From Terriglobia bacterium (GTDB lineage: Bacteria > Acidobacteriota > Terriglobia > Terriglobales > Acidobacteriaceae), in contig JAIQGF010000009.1 in the NCBI GenBank assembly GCA_020072845.1, positions 124,001-188,000 of the forward strand: a DNA stretch of 64,000 nucleotides, written 5' to 3'. A program made the position numbers and the translations under genes. The notes under the pieces were generated by a model, which searched no databases, had not been told where the DNA came from, and was given only the letters and a program-made list of their open reading frames with translations. This document shows positions 25,051-32,514 of this stretch, in pieces; the stretch's first letter is position 1, and every line of letters starts with the position of its first letter.

Positions 25051-26469
25051 ATGTCGAAGCACGTTCATCTGATCGGTATCTGTGGCACCGCCATGGCATC
25101 GCTGGCGGGCATGCTGAAGCAGCGCGGCTTCGATGTCCGCGGCTCCGACACCGCCGTCTATCCGCCGATGTCGGATTTCCTCGCCTCGCTCGACATTCCG
25201 GTTGCGCAGCCCTACGCCGCCCAAAACCTCGATCCCCGCCCTGACCTGGTCATTGTCGGCAATGCCATCTCCCGCGGAAACCCTGAGCTGGAGCGCGTTT
25301 TGAACGACCGCATCCCGTTTCAGTCCATGGCCCAGTTGCTCTACGACGAATTCCTGCGCGGCCGCGAAATCATCAGTGTCGCGGGCACGCACGGCAAGAC
25401 GACCACCACCTCCATGCTGGCGTGGATCTTCGAAGCCGCCGGCCGCCGCCCGTCGTTCCTCATCGGCGGCATCGCGGAAAATTTCCGCGCCAGCTTCAAA
25501 CTGGACGGCGGGCGCCACTTCATCATCGAGGGCGACGAGTACGACACCGCCTTTTTCGACAAGGGCCCGAAGTTCCTGCACTACTTTCCCGACGCCGTCG
25601 TGCTCACTTCCGTCGAGTTCGATCACGCCGACATCTACAAGGACCTTGACTCGGTGAAGACCGCCTTCAAGCGCCTGGTCAACCTGGTGCCGCAGCGCGG
25701 GCGCATCATCGCATGGGACGGCGCGCCCGAGGTGGACGAATGTGTCGCGCGCGCCTTCTGCCCTGTCGAACGCTACGGCTTTGCCGGCGAGTCGCACTGG
25801 CGCGTCACCGGCGTCCGCTACGATACCGACCGCACCCGCTGGTCGGTGCTGCGCCAAGGAAAGCCTTGGGCGGAGTTCGATTTCGCGCTCGCCGGCGAGT
25901 ACAACGTGCTCAACGCCACCGCTGCCGCGGCCATGGCGTCCACTTCCGGCATTGACGCCGCGCAGATCGCCGAAGCGTTGAGCACCTTCCAGAGCGTGAA
26001 GCGCCGCCTGGAGGTGAAGGCCGAAATCGGCGGCATCACCATCATCGACGATTTTGCGCATCATCCCACCGCCATAGCCGAAGCGCTGAAGGCGCTGCAC
26101 ACGCGCTATCCCGGACGCCGCTTGTGGGCCGTGCTGGAGCCGCGCTCGAACACGCTGCGCCGCAACGTCTTCCACGAAGCTTTGGCGCAAAGCCTCTCCA
26201 TGGCCGACGAGGTGATCGTAGCCGGCATCTTTAAGTCGGAGGCGATTCCGCAGGCCGAGCGGCTCGATGTCGGCGAGGTCGTGCTGGCAGTCCGCCGCCG
26301 TGGCACGCCGGCGCGGCAATTGCCCGATGCTGACGCCATCGTCAGTGCCATCGTGCCCGAACTGCGCTCCGGCGACGTGGTCGCCATTCTTTCCAATGGC
26401 GGCTTCGGCGGCATCTATGAGAAGCTTCCGCGTTCGCTGAAAAGCCGCGAGGTCTCCGCGAAAGCGTGA
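25051..26469 (+). CDS. mpl: UDP-MurNAc:L-Ala-gamma-D-Glu-meso-DAP ligase
   Basis: The protein has 472 residues, close to E. coli Mpl. The N-terminal IGICGTAMASLAGMLKQRGFDVRGSD is the Mur-ligase Rossmann start; SVAGTHGKTTTTSML is the ATP P-loop; EGDEYDTAFFDKGPKF and EFDHADIYKDL are Mpl/MurC active-site motifs; DDFAHHPTAIAEALKAL is typical for Mpl. It attaches recycled tripeptide to UDP-MurNAc. With dapF and ldcA it forms a peptidoglycan synthesis and recycling group. Its TGA overlaps a GTG of the next gene. Confidence 0.93.
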   Translation: MSKHVHLIGICGTAMASLAGMLKQRGFDVRGSDTAVYPPMSDFLASLDIPVAQPYAAQNLDPRPDLVIVGNAISRGNPELERVLNDRIPFQSMAQLLYDEFLRGREIISVAGTHGKTTTTSMLAWIFEAAGRRPSFLIGGIAENFRASFKLDGGRHFIIEGDEYDTAFFDKGPKFLHYFPDAVVLTSVEFDHADIYKDLDSVKTAFKRLVNLVPQRGRIIAWDGAPEVDECVARAFCPVERYGFAGESHWRVTGVRYDTDRTRWSVLRQGKPWAEFDFALAGEYNVLNATAAAAMASTSGIDAAQIAEALSTFQSVKRRLEVKAEIGGITIIDDFAHHPTAIAEALKALHTRYPGRRLWAVLEPRSNTLRRNVFHEALAQSLSMADEVIVAGIFKSEAIPQAERLDVGEVVLAVRRRGTPARQLPDADAIVSAIVPELRSGDVVAILSNGGFGGIYEKLPRSLKSREVSAKA

Positions 26470-28343
26470 ACTACTCCCGCATGAAAAGACCCACATCTGC
26501 CAAACCCGGGCAGATGTGGGCCACCCTCGTTCTTATCCTTGTATGTAGCTGGCCGGCCCTGGCGCAGACGGCCGCGCCGGTTACGCCCGAGCAGGGAACT
26601 GGTCCAGGCCACGTCGGCGGCGTCAACATCGAGGTCGGCTATACCGTTTCGTTAAAGAGTGCGGCGCAGCATATCGTGCATGTATCTATGCGTGTCCGCC
26701 CGCTTGCCCCGAAGCACTCCTACCAGCTGCAGCTTCCCGTGTGGAACGCGCTCTACCAGGTTCGCGATTTCGCGCAGTATGTCCGAGCGGTTGCGGCTCA
26801 CGACAATGGCGGTGTTGCACTGAACGTGACGCTAGTCGACAAAACGACGTGGAAAGTGGATGCGCAGGGTCCCCTGACCTTCGAATATGACGTGCTCGCC
26901 GACAACGCCGGACCGTTCGGGGCGGAGTTGAATGAGCATCATGCGTTCTTGAACCTTGCCGAAATCCTGATGTACCCGCTTGGATTGAGGGACGGCTGGT
27001 TGCAGGTGGTGTTCACGGACGTTCCCACAGCCTGGAAGCTTGCGACATCGCTGCGGCAAATCCGCACGAATCTATTGCTCGCCCGCAATTACGATGAGCT
27101 GGTCGATTCTCCCGTTGAGCTAGGAACGTTTCAGGAATCTGTTTTGCAAGAACCCGGCGCAACCTACCGCGTCGTGGTGGATGCCAATCCGGGCGATTAC
27201 GACATGAGCGCGATCACCGGGATGGCTCATAACCTCGCAATCACCGAGGTTGAATGGATGCAGGACCGTCCGTTCGGCGAGTACGTTTTCATCTACCACT
27301 TCCCGCGCGGCCCCGCGGGCGGCGGCATGGAGCACGCCTACTCCACCGCGATCGACGCCTCCGCCGACCGCGTCAAGCGCAACCCGCTGTCGCTCGCCGA
27401 CGTCACTGCCCACGAATTTTTTCACCTGTGGAACGTGAAGCGCATCCGCCCGCAGTCTCTGGAACCGGTGGACTACACCAAGGAGCAGTACACGCGCGCG
27501 CTGTGGTTCAGCGAAGGCGTCACCTCCACTGTCGCCGACTACATGCGGGTGCGCGCCGGCTATCTCGACGAGAAAGGATTCCTCTCCGAACTCGCCGCCG
27601 ACATCCGTTACTTGGAATCCCGCCCGGCGCGCCTGACCCAATCCGTGGAAGAATCCAGTCTCGATACCTGGCTGGAGAAATATCCGCCGTATGAGTCACC
27701 GCAGCGCTCGATTTCCTACTACAACAAGGGCGAGATCCTCGGCATGCTGCTTGACTTGCAAATGCGCGAGGCGAGCGCCGGCAAGCGGTCGTTGCGCGAC
27801 CTTTTCCTCTGGATGAACGACCATTACGCCAAGCAGGGCAAATTCTTTCCCGATTCCCGCGGTGTTGAGGAAGCCGCGGAGGCGGTCACGGGCGCCGACT
27901 TCCGTGAATTTTTCGCGCGCTTCGTCGCCGGCGCCGATGCCATTCCGTACGATGAGTTTTTCGCGACCGTCGGTCTTCGTCTCGACAAGCAAACCGTCGT
28001 GCTCCCCGATCCCGGTTTCCGCACCGTCCGCCGCCCGGCCAACGCCGCGATCGTGGTATCGGTGAATGCCGACAGCGAAGCCGAAAAGGCGGGCCTGCGC
28101 CCCGGCGATATCGTTCAGCAGGTCAACGGGAGGGCGCCCGCCGAGGCGCCGGAGAATAATCTGATGACCCTGCGCATCGGCGACACCGTGGACCTGCGAG
28201 TTTCCGGCGCCACCGGCGCGCGTCGCGTGAAATTCAAGCTCGCCGGCACGCCGGCTGAGAACTACGCGCTGGTGGAGCGCGAAGGCGTTACCGAGGCCCA
28301 GCGTGCCCGCCGTGCCGCCTGGATCCGCGGCGACTCGGAATAA
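26466..28343 (+). CDS. M61 family metallopeptidase with PDZ domain, exported
   Basis: The frame has 625 codons from a GTG at 26466 that overlaps the mpl stop; the ATG at 26481 is also plausible. The N-terminal MWATLVLILVCSWPALAQ is a signal peptide, and the residues before it (PTSAKPGQ) are encoded by a REP hairpin. The M61 N-terminal beta domain spans about 50-220; the zinc site is DVTAHEFFHLWNVKRIRP with the third ligand in LWFSEGVTSTVADY. A PDZ domain is near 520-600 (AGLRPGDIVQQVNG). Family members are glycyl-type aminopeptidases, here probably periplasmic. Confidence 0.9.
   Translation: MNYSRMKRPTSAKPGQMWATLVLILVCSWPALAQTAAPVTPEQGTGPGHVGGVNIEVGYTVSLKSAAQHIVHVSMRVRPLAPKHSYQLQLPVWNALYQVRDFAQYVRAVAAHDNGGVALNVTLVDKTTWKVDAQGPLTFEYDVLADNAGPFGAELNEHHAFLNLAEILMYPLGLRDGWLQVVFTDVPTAWKLATSLRQIRTNLLLARNYDELVDSPVELGTFQESVLQEPGATYRVVVDANPGDYDMSAITGMAHNLAITEVEWMQDRPFGEYVFIYHFPRGPAGGGMEHAYSTAIDASADRVKRNPLSLADVTAHEFFHLWNVKRIRPQSLEPVDYTKEQYTRALWFSEGVTSTVADYMRVRAGYLDEKGFLSELAADIRYLESRPARLTQSVEESSLDTWLEKYPPYESPQRSISYYNKGEILGMLLDLQMREASAGKRSLRDLFLWMNDHYAKQGKFFPDSRGVEEAAEAVTGADFREFFARFVAGADAIPYDEFFATVGLRLDKQTVVLPDPGFRTVRRPANAAIVVSVNADSEAEKAGLRPGDIVQQVNGRAPAEAPENNLMTLRIGDTVDLRVSGATGARRVKFKLAGTPAENYALVEREGVTEAQRARRAAWIRGDSE
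26490..26520. repeat. REP hairpin with AAACCCG loop, inside a coding region
   Basis: CCCACATCTGCC, loop AAACCCG (first bases of the right arm included), GGCAGATGTGGG: a perfect 12-bp stem. It is followed by CCACCC. It encodes part of the M61 signal-peptide n-region. A near copy is at 56199. Confidence 0.85.
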
Positions 28344-28344
28344 A

Positions 28345-28372
28345 CAGTTTCAGTTTCAGTTTCGAGTTTCAG
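28345..28372. repeat. Hexanucleotide array (AGTTTC)
   Basis: AGTTTC, AGTTTC, AGTTTC, GAGTTTC between the M61 gene and plsC. It is the reverse complement of the CTGAAA array at 15314. Confidence 0.75.
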
Positions 28373-28392
28373 AAGACCGGACCTGATAGCCA

Positions 28393-29100
28393 ATGCGCAC
28401 GCTGCTCATCCTCGCCTGGTGGACGCTGATGACGCCCCTCACTGCTTTGCTGACGCTGCCGGTTGCGCTGCTCACCGGCAACAGCGATTTCCTCTATCGC
28501 GCCAGCATGTGGGTGGTGCGCGTCGGCGTCAGGCTCGCCGGCGTTCGCCTCCAGATCGTCGGACGCGACCAGCTTGATCCCGCCCGAACCTACATCTTCA
28601 TGTCGAACCATGTCTCCAATCTTGACCCGCCGGTGCTCATCCCGCTTCTGCCCGGGCGCACTTCGGTGCTGGTCAAAAAGGAGTTGTTCCGCATTCCCAT
28701 TCTCGGGTTCGCGATGCGCGTCGCCCGCCTTGTCCCGGTGGACCGCCGCAATCGCGATGCCGCCATCGCCAGCGTGCGCGCCGCCGCCGATGTGATCCGC
28801 TCCGGCCTGAGCATGACCATCTTTCCCGAAGGCACCCGCTCGTTGGATGGCCGCCTGCAGCCGCTCAAGAAAGGTCCCTTCTATCTCGCCATTGAATCCG
28901 GTTGCCCGATCGTGCCGGTCACGCTGCTCGGCACCTACGAAATCCTGCCGAAAGGGAAGCGGCTGATCGCGCCGGAGAAGGCAGTGGCGCAGATCGTTTT
29001 TCACCCGCCGATCTCACCCCAGGATTTTCCGGATCGCGACGCCCTCATCGCCGCGGTGCGCGATTCCATCGCCAGCGCGCTGCCGGAGGATCGAAGATAG
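28393..29100 (+). CDS. plsC: 1-acyl-sn-glycerol-3-phosphate acyltransferase
   Basis: The protein has 235 residues. The N-terminal 45 residues are a membrane segment (LILAWWTLMTPLTALLTLPVALL). The PlsC acyltransferase motifs are MSNHVSNLDPP (HX4D catalytic pair), RRNRDAA, FPEGTRSLDGRL (substrate phosphate) and IVPVTLLG. It adds the second acyl chain to lysophosphatidate in phospholipid synthesis at the inner membrane. It is a single gene between repeat arrays. Confidence 0.92.
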   Translation: MRTLLILAWWTLMTPLTALLTLPVALLTGNSDFLYRASMWVVRVGVRLAGVRLQIVGRDQLDPARTYIFMSNHVSNLDPPVLIPLLPGRTSVLVKKELFRIPILGFAMRVARLVPVDRRNRDAAIASVRAAADVIRSGLSMTIFPEGTRSLDGRLQPLKKGPFYLAIESGCPIVPVTLLGTYEILPKGKRLIAPEKAVAQIVFHPPISPQDFPDRDALIAAVRDSIASALPEDRR

Positions 29101-29105
29101 AAGCT

Positions 29106-29273
29106 CACCACGGAGACACGGAGTAATGAGGACCTGATTTGGTAATTTCGTAATTTGGTGATCTGGTAATTCTGCCGGCCCTTCTCGGCAGAGATTATGG
29201 ACTGAGACCGTTTTTCCGATTACCAAATTACCAAATTACAAAATTACCAAATCCCCTCCGTGTCTCCGTGGTG
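29106..29273. repeat. Nested inverted repeat (outer 18-bp perfect arms)
   Basis: The outer arms CACCACGGAGACACGGAG (29106-29123) and its exact complement (29256-29273) enclose inner arms of GGTAATTT units (29136-29170) and their complement (29217-29252). The whole can fold into a long stem between plsC and ribA (convergent). Confidence 0.85.
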
Positions 29274-29305
29274 GAAGGGATACTCGCGCGCGACTGCGTC
29301 TTCCC

Positions 29306-29346
29306 GAAAATCGGCAATCGGCAATCGAAAATCGGAAATGGTTTTG
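29306..29346. repeat. Heptanucleotide array (AATCGGC) with AAATGGTTTTG end
   Basis: AATCGGC, AATCGGC, AATCGAA, AATCGG followed by AAATGGTTTTG. It is the third copy in the window of an array with this fixed 3' flank. Confidence 0.8.
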
Positions 29347-29354
29347 TAGTTGGT

Positions 29355-29987
29355 TTACTTCGAGAACAGGTGCCCCATCTTCTCTTTCTTGGTCCTGAGG
29401 TACCGCTTGGAGTGCGCTGACCGCGGCTCCGGCTCGCACGGCACGCGCTCCCGCACCGCGATCCCCGCGGCCTCCACCGCCGCCACTTTGTCCGGGTTAT
29501 TTGACAGGAGCTTAATCTCCTTCAGATCCAGCGCCTTCAGCACCTCGACCGGCAGCGCGTACTGGCGGCAGTCGGCGGCGAACCCCAGCTTCTCGTTTGC
29601 CTCCACCGTGTCTAGGCCGCGGTCCTGCAGTTCGTAGGCCTGCAGCTTCGCCATCAGCCCGATGCCGCGCCCTTCCTGCTGCTCGTAGACCAGAACGCCG
29701 CAACCGGCCGCGGCGATCATCTCCAGCGCCATCTCCAGTTGCTGGCGGCAATCGCAGCGCAGCGATCCGAACACGTCGCCGGTCAGGCACTGCGAGTGGA
29801 TGCGCACCAGCGGAGCGCGCGCGTGAATGTCGCCCATGACCAGCGCGACCGCGGTTTCCTTGCGCCGCTCGCCGCTTCCGTTCGACCCCGTGGGGAACTG
29901 GCCTTCGAACCCGACGATGCGGAACTGTCCCCAGCGGGTGGGAAAATCCGCTTCGGCGAGCTTGCGCACATGTTTCGATGGCGTCAC
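29355..29987 (-). CDS. ribA: GTP cyclohydrolase II
   Basis: The protein has 210 residues. It is a stand-alone RibA without the RibB domain often fused in this phylum. RIHSQCLTGDVFGSLRCDCRQQL holds the three zinc cysteines; YEQQEGRGIGL is the catalytic stretch, and LLSNNPDKVAAVEAAGI the C-terminal GTP-binding motif. It opens GTP to start riboflavin synthesis. The start is a GTG at 29987 with TATAAT only 6 nt upstream, so the transcript is probably leaderless. The other riboflavin gene in the window is ribF. Confidence 0.93.
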   Translation of the reverse strand: MTPSKHVRKLAEADFPTRWGQFRIVGFEGQFPTGSNGSGERRKETAVALVMGDIHARAPLVRIHSQCLTGDVFGSLRCDCRQQLEMALEMIAAAGCGVLVYEQQEGRGIGLMAKLQAYELQDRGLDTVEANEKLGFAADCRQYALPVEVLKALDLKEIKLLSNNPDKVAAVEAAGIAVRERVPCEPEPRSAHSKRYLRTKKEKMGHLFSK

Positions 29988-29993
29988 AGCTTC

Positions 29994-29999
29994 ATTATA
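29994..29999 (-). promoter_or_regulatory. -10 box (TATAAT) 6 nt before the ribA start
   Basis: TATAAT-GAAGCT-GTG. Normal initiation would start the RNA on or next to the GTG. A matching -35 is not evident. Confidence 0.55.
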
Positions 30000-30142
30000 T
30001 TCGCCCGCGCTGGGGCACGGCGGCGCGGAACCCGGTCACACTGCGATGTGATCGAGATGGCCGCCAGCGATTGGTTACGCGTGCTCGCGCGCCCCTTGAC
30101 TGGCGGGGCTCGGCGCGCTGCTGCTAAAATCAATTTACTCGT

Positions 30143-30218
30143 GGGCCTGTAGCTCAGCTGGGAGAGCGCATCGTTCGCAACGATGAGGTCACCGGTTCGA
30201 TCCCGGTCAGGTCCACCA
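30143..30218 (+). tRNA. tRNA-Ala (anticodon CGC)
   Basis: Full cloverleaf: acceptor GGGCCTG/CAGGTCC, D arm GCTC...GAGC, anticodon stem CATCG/CGATG with loop TTCGCAA (anticodon CGC, reads GCG), T arm ACCGG-TTCGATC-CCGGT. CCA is encoded. A TAAAAT lies 12 nt upstream as a likely -10. Confidence 0.97.
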
Positions 30219-30241
30219 TTTCCAACCACGTAGGACACCCT

Positions 30242-31516
30242 TCAGACGATGCGCTCGTGTTCGTAGCCTGCTTCCTCGAGGGCGCGGATCAGTTGATCGC
30301 AGTGCTCATGGCCGCGTGTTTCCATGGTCAGATCGATCACCGTGTGGCTGAGCTTGGCGCCATGAAAGGCGCGGTGGTAGCTGGTCTCGACGATGTTGAC
30401 GCGGTTGCGGGCGATCACTTCGGTCAAGCGGTGCAGCGCGCCGGGATGATCGGGCAGGGGAATTCTCAGCCTCACCAGCCGCCCGTCTTTGACCAGGCCG
30501 CGCTCGATAATGCGGGAAAGCAGGGTGACGTCCATGTTGCCGCCCGAGACGATGGCGGCTACGCGTTTGCCGGCCAGGGACAGCTTGCCATGCATCAGCG
30601 CCGCCACCGCGACTGCGCCCGCGCCTTCCGCCAAAGTCTTTTCACGTTCCAGCAGCAGCAGCACGGCGGCCGCGATCTCTTCCTCGTCCACCAGCACCAG
30701 ATCGTCGACCAGGCGCGCGACAATCGGCATGGTCTTCTCGCCTGCCGATCGCACCGCGATGCCGTCTGCAATGGTTGATTTGCCGGCCAAATGGACCGGC
30801 TTGCCGTGCTTCACCGCCTCCAGCATCGAGGGCAGCAAGGCCGTCTGAACGCCGATCACCTGAATCGACGGATTGATTTCCTTGAGCGCCACGGCGATGC
30901 CCGCAATCAACCCTCCGCCACCAACCGGAACCACGACCGCGTCGAGCTTCGGCAGTTGATCCACCAACTCCAGAGCCAGGGTTCCCTGGCCGGCCATCAC
31001 TCGTTCGTCGTCAAACGGATGAATAAAGATCGCCCCGTTCTGGCGGCAACGCTCCAGGGCTGCACCAAACGTATCGTCAAAATTTGTGCCTTCCAGCACC
31101 ACTTCGGCGCCCCAGGCGCGAGTAGCCGATACCTTGATCAGCGGCGTGGTGAGCGGCATCCAGATCTCTGCTTTGAGGCTCAGTCGCGCAGCATGGTAGG
31201 CCACCGCCTGGGCATGATTGCCGGCCGAAGCTGTCACCAGAGCTTGTTGGCGCTCGGCAGGCGTGAGCGCGAGCAGACGGTTCAGTGCGCCGCGCTCTTT
31301 GTAGGAGCCGGTGCGTTGCAGATTCTCAAGCTTCAGAAAAACGGTGCCACCTGTCAGCTCCGACAGCGCGCGCGACACCGTACAGGGTGAGGCCGGGATC
31401 GCCTCACGAATCCGGGCCGCCGCCAGGCGTATCTCGTTCAGCGTGACACCGCTGGTCGCTGGCAGGGCTGGGATCGGAAGATTCGGCGCACCCTCTTTTG
31501 CGGTTGGTTGCAGCAT
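30242..31516 (-). CDS. ilvA: Threonine ammonia-lyase with C-terminal ACT domain
   Basis: The protein has 424 residues from the ATG at 31516, which has AAGG at a good distance. The PLP lysine lies in RTGSYKERGALNRL; VTASAGNHAQAVAYHA and VPVGGGGLIAGIA are cofactor motifs of fold type II. The C-terminal 80 residues (RLRIPLPDHPGALHRLTEVI) form one ACT domain rather than the two of E. coli IlvA. It deaminates threonine to 2-oxobutanoate, the first committed step to isoleucine. The upstream RNA has an attenuator with a Val/Ile-rich leader peptide, so expression responds to branched-chain aminoacyl-tRNA. No other ilv genes lie near. Confidence 0.93.
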   Translation of the reverse strand: MLQPTAKEGAPNLPIPALPATSGVTLNEIRLAAARIREAIPASPCTVSRALSELTGGTVFLKLENLQRTGSYKERGALNRLLALTPAERQQALVTASAGNHAQAVAYHAARLSLKAEIWMPLTTPLIKVSATRAWGAEVVLEGTNFDDTFGAALERCRQNGAIFIHPFDDERVMAGQGTLALELVDQLPKLDAVVVPVGGGGLIAGIAVALKEINPSIQVIGVQTALLPSMLEAVKHGKPVHLAGKSTIADGIAVRSAGEKTMPIVARLVDDLVLVDEEEIAAAVLLLLEREKTLAEGAGAVAVAALMHGKLSLAGKRVAAIVSGGNMDVTLLSRIIERGLVKDGRLVRLRIPLPDHPGALHRLTEVIARNRVNIVETSYHRAFHGAKLSHTVIDLTMETRGHEHCDQLIRALEEAGYEHERIV

Positions 31517-31553
31517 GTGCCTTGTGTCTCCTTTGCTTTGAGGGAACAAATGA

Positions 31554-31587
31554 AAAGGCCGCCACCGGTTGCGGGATGACGGCCTTT
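31554..31587 (-). terminator. Attenuator terminator of ilvA
   Basis: On the minus strand AAAGGCCGTCA, a 12-nt loop, then TGGCGGCCTTT and a run of T. The 11-bp stem (one G-U pair) is 38 nt before the ilvA ATG. Its 5' arm and loop (CGTCATCCCGC) can instead pair with GCGGGTGACG at the leader-peptide stop, which would form the antiterminator. Confidence 0.85.
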
Positions 31588-31613
31588 CGAGCAGAGCTGA
31601 AGGTTCGGCGTCG

Positions 31614-31745
31614 TCACCCGCTCAGTGGCGGGCTAATAATTCGCACGACGACGGCGATAGCGACGGTGCGCTCGAGCCGGCACGAGACGGCTGTGCCATA
31701 GCCGGCGGCAACGTGATGACGATCGCTTTGGGTCGAAGCGCACAT
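31614..31745 (-). CDS. ilvA leader peptide
   Basis: A 43-residue frame from ATG 31745 to TGA 31614, too short to be a normal gene. Its end reads VAIAVVVRIISPPLSG: a dense run of Val, Ile and Ala codons, including GTC GTC GTG and ATT ATT, before a CCCGC/GCGGG hairpin (31617-31632). This resembles ilv operon leaders such as E. coli ilvL. A ribosome stalled at ATT ATT would cover the first hairpin arm and free the second to pair with the terminator arm. There is no strong ribosome site, so the true start might be internal. Confidence 0.75.
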   Translation of the reverse strand: MCASTQSDRHHVAAGYGTAVSCRLERTVAIAVVVRIISPPLSG

Positions 31746-31896
31746 CGCAAAATCTGCTGTCTTGTAGCACTGTTAATGCTGCGAATTCCAATTGATTATG
31801 TTGATGCGGCGCAACTGAAAAAGTAATCACGGGCTGCTGGCCCGAGGAGATGGGGCTGCGCCCGTTTTGTCGTGTCCCGATCTATCACAGGAAAAA

Positions 31897-31910
31897 GTGA
31901 CGTGTGTCAC
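31897..31910. promoter_or_regulatory. CRP/FNR-like palindrome upstream of the Rrf2 gene
   Basis: GTGACGTGTGTCAC fits GTGA-N6-TCAC, the core of CRP-family operators; the following base extends TCACA. It lies 56 nt before the Rrf2 ATG and may also affect the divergent ilvA leader. Confidence 0.5.
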
Positions 31911-31965
31911 AGCGCGGACGACTGCCCTCCCGGTACAAGAGGATTTCTGTATCAAGAGGTCACCA

Positions 31966-32433
31966 ATGCTCTCCGCCACCTCCGAATACGCCCTGCGCGC
32001 GCTCAGCCGGCTGGCTCAGCTCTCTCGCGGCGAAGCCATCCTCGGCCGCGACCTGTCCAAAGCGACCGGCGTGCCCCAGCAGTACCTGGCGAAGATCATG
32101 CTCTCGCTGCGCAATGCCGGGCTGGTGTTGGCCACCCGCGGTACCGGCGGCGGCTACATGTTGCTCCGTCCCGCCGACGCCATTCACCTCATCGATGTCG
32201 TCAGCCTCTTCGAAGGCCCTTCCACCTGGCCGCATTGTTTGCTGCGCGGCGATCGAAAATGCACCTCGGACAAGCCCTGCACGGCCCACGCCCACTGGGG
32301 CAAGGTCCGCGACGGCTACCTCGAATTTCTCGAGCGCACCACGCTCATTGACATTACGGAGGGCAACGCGCATGAGACGCAGCTCACCCGCCCTCTGCGC
32401 AAAAAACGCGCCCGCGCTACCACCAACTGCTGA
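31966..32433 (+). CDS. Rrf2 family transcriptional regulator with cysteine cluster
   Basis: The protein has 155 residues from the ATG at 31966 (AGAGG upstream). The winged helix is MLSATSEYALRALSRLAQLSRGEAILGRDLSKATGVPQQYLAKIMLSLRNAGLV, then RGTGGGYML. Three cysteines follow at about 89-105 (HCLLRGDRKCTSDKPC), the position where IscR, NsrR and RsrR bind an Fe-S cluster, so it may sense NO, iron or redox state. It is divergent from ilvA and has a CRP-like site upstream. No target genes adjoin. The C-terminus is basic. Confidence 0.88.
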   Translation: MLSATSEYALRALSRLAQLSRGEAILGRDLSKATGVPQQYLAKIMLSLRNAGLVLATRGTGGGYMLLRPADAIHLIDVVSLFEGPSTWPHCLLRGDRKCTSDKPCTAHAHWGKVRDGYLEFLERTTLIDITEGNAHETQLTRPLRKKRARATTNC

Positions 32434-32435
32434 AC

Positions 32436-32513
32436 GTCGGCCTCCAGCCTGCAGCCTGACCTGAAGCCCGAAGTCCGCAGCCCGAAGCCTAAAGCCTAAA
32501 ACCTAAAGCCTGT
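32436..32513. repeat. Heptanucleotide array (GAAGCCC/AAAGCCT)
   Basis: Units GAAGCCC, GAAGTCC, GCAGCCC, GAAGCCT, AAAGCCT, AAAACCT, AAAGCCT: a strict period of 7 that drifts in sequence along the array. It fills the gap between the convergent Rrf2 and ubiD genes. Confidence 0.85.
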
Positions 32514-32514
32514 T

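Noticed and set aside
24742-26496. 584-codon minus-strand frame opposite ldcA/mpl
   Set aside because: Mpl and LdcA on the plus strand carry all catalytic motifs; the antisense product is rich in H, R, G and A without domains.
29984-30238. Minus-strand frame beginning MSYVVGNGGPDRDRTGDLIV
   Set aside because: It is antisense to the tRNA-Ala gene. The GPDRDRTGDL peptide is a well-known artefact of translating tRNA complements.
31633-31830. 65-codon minus-strand frame (ending RYRRRRANY) as the ilvA leader
   Set aside because: It is arginine-rich without Ile/Val codons; the neighbouring frame ending VVVRIISPPLSG fits the attenuator.
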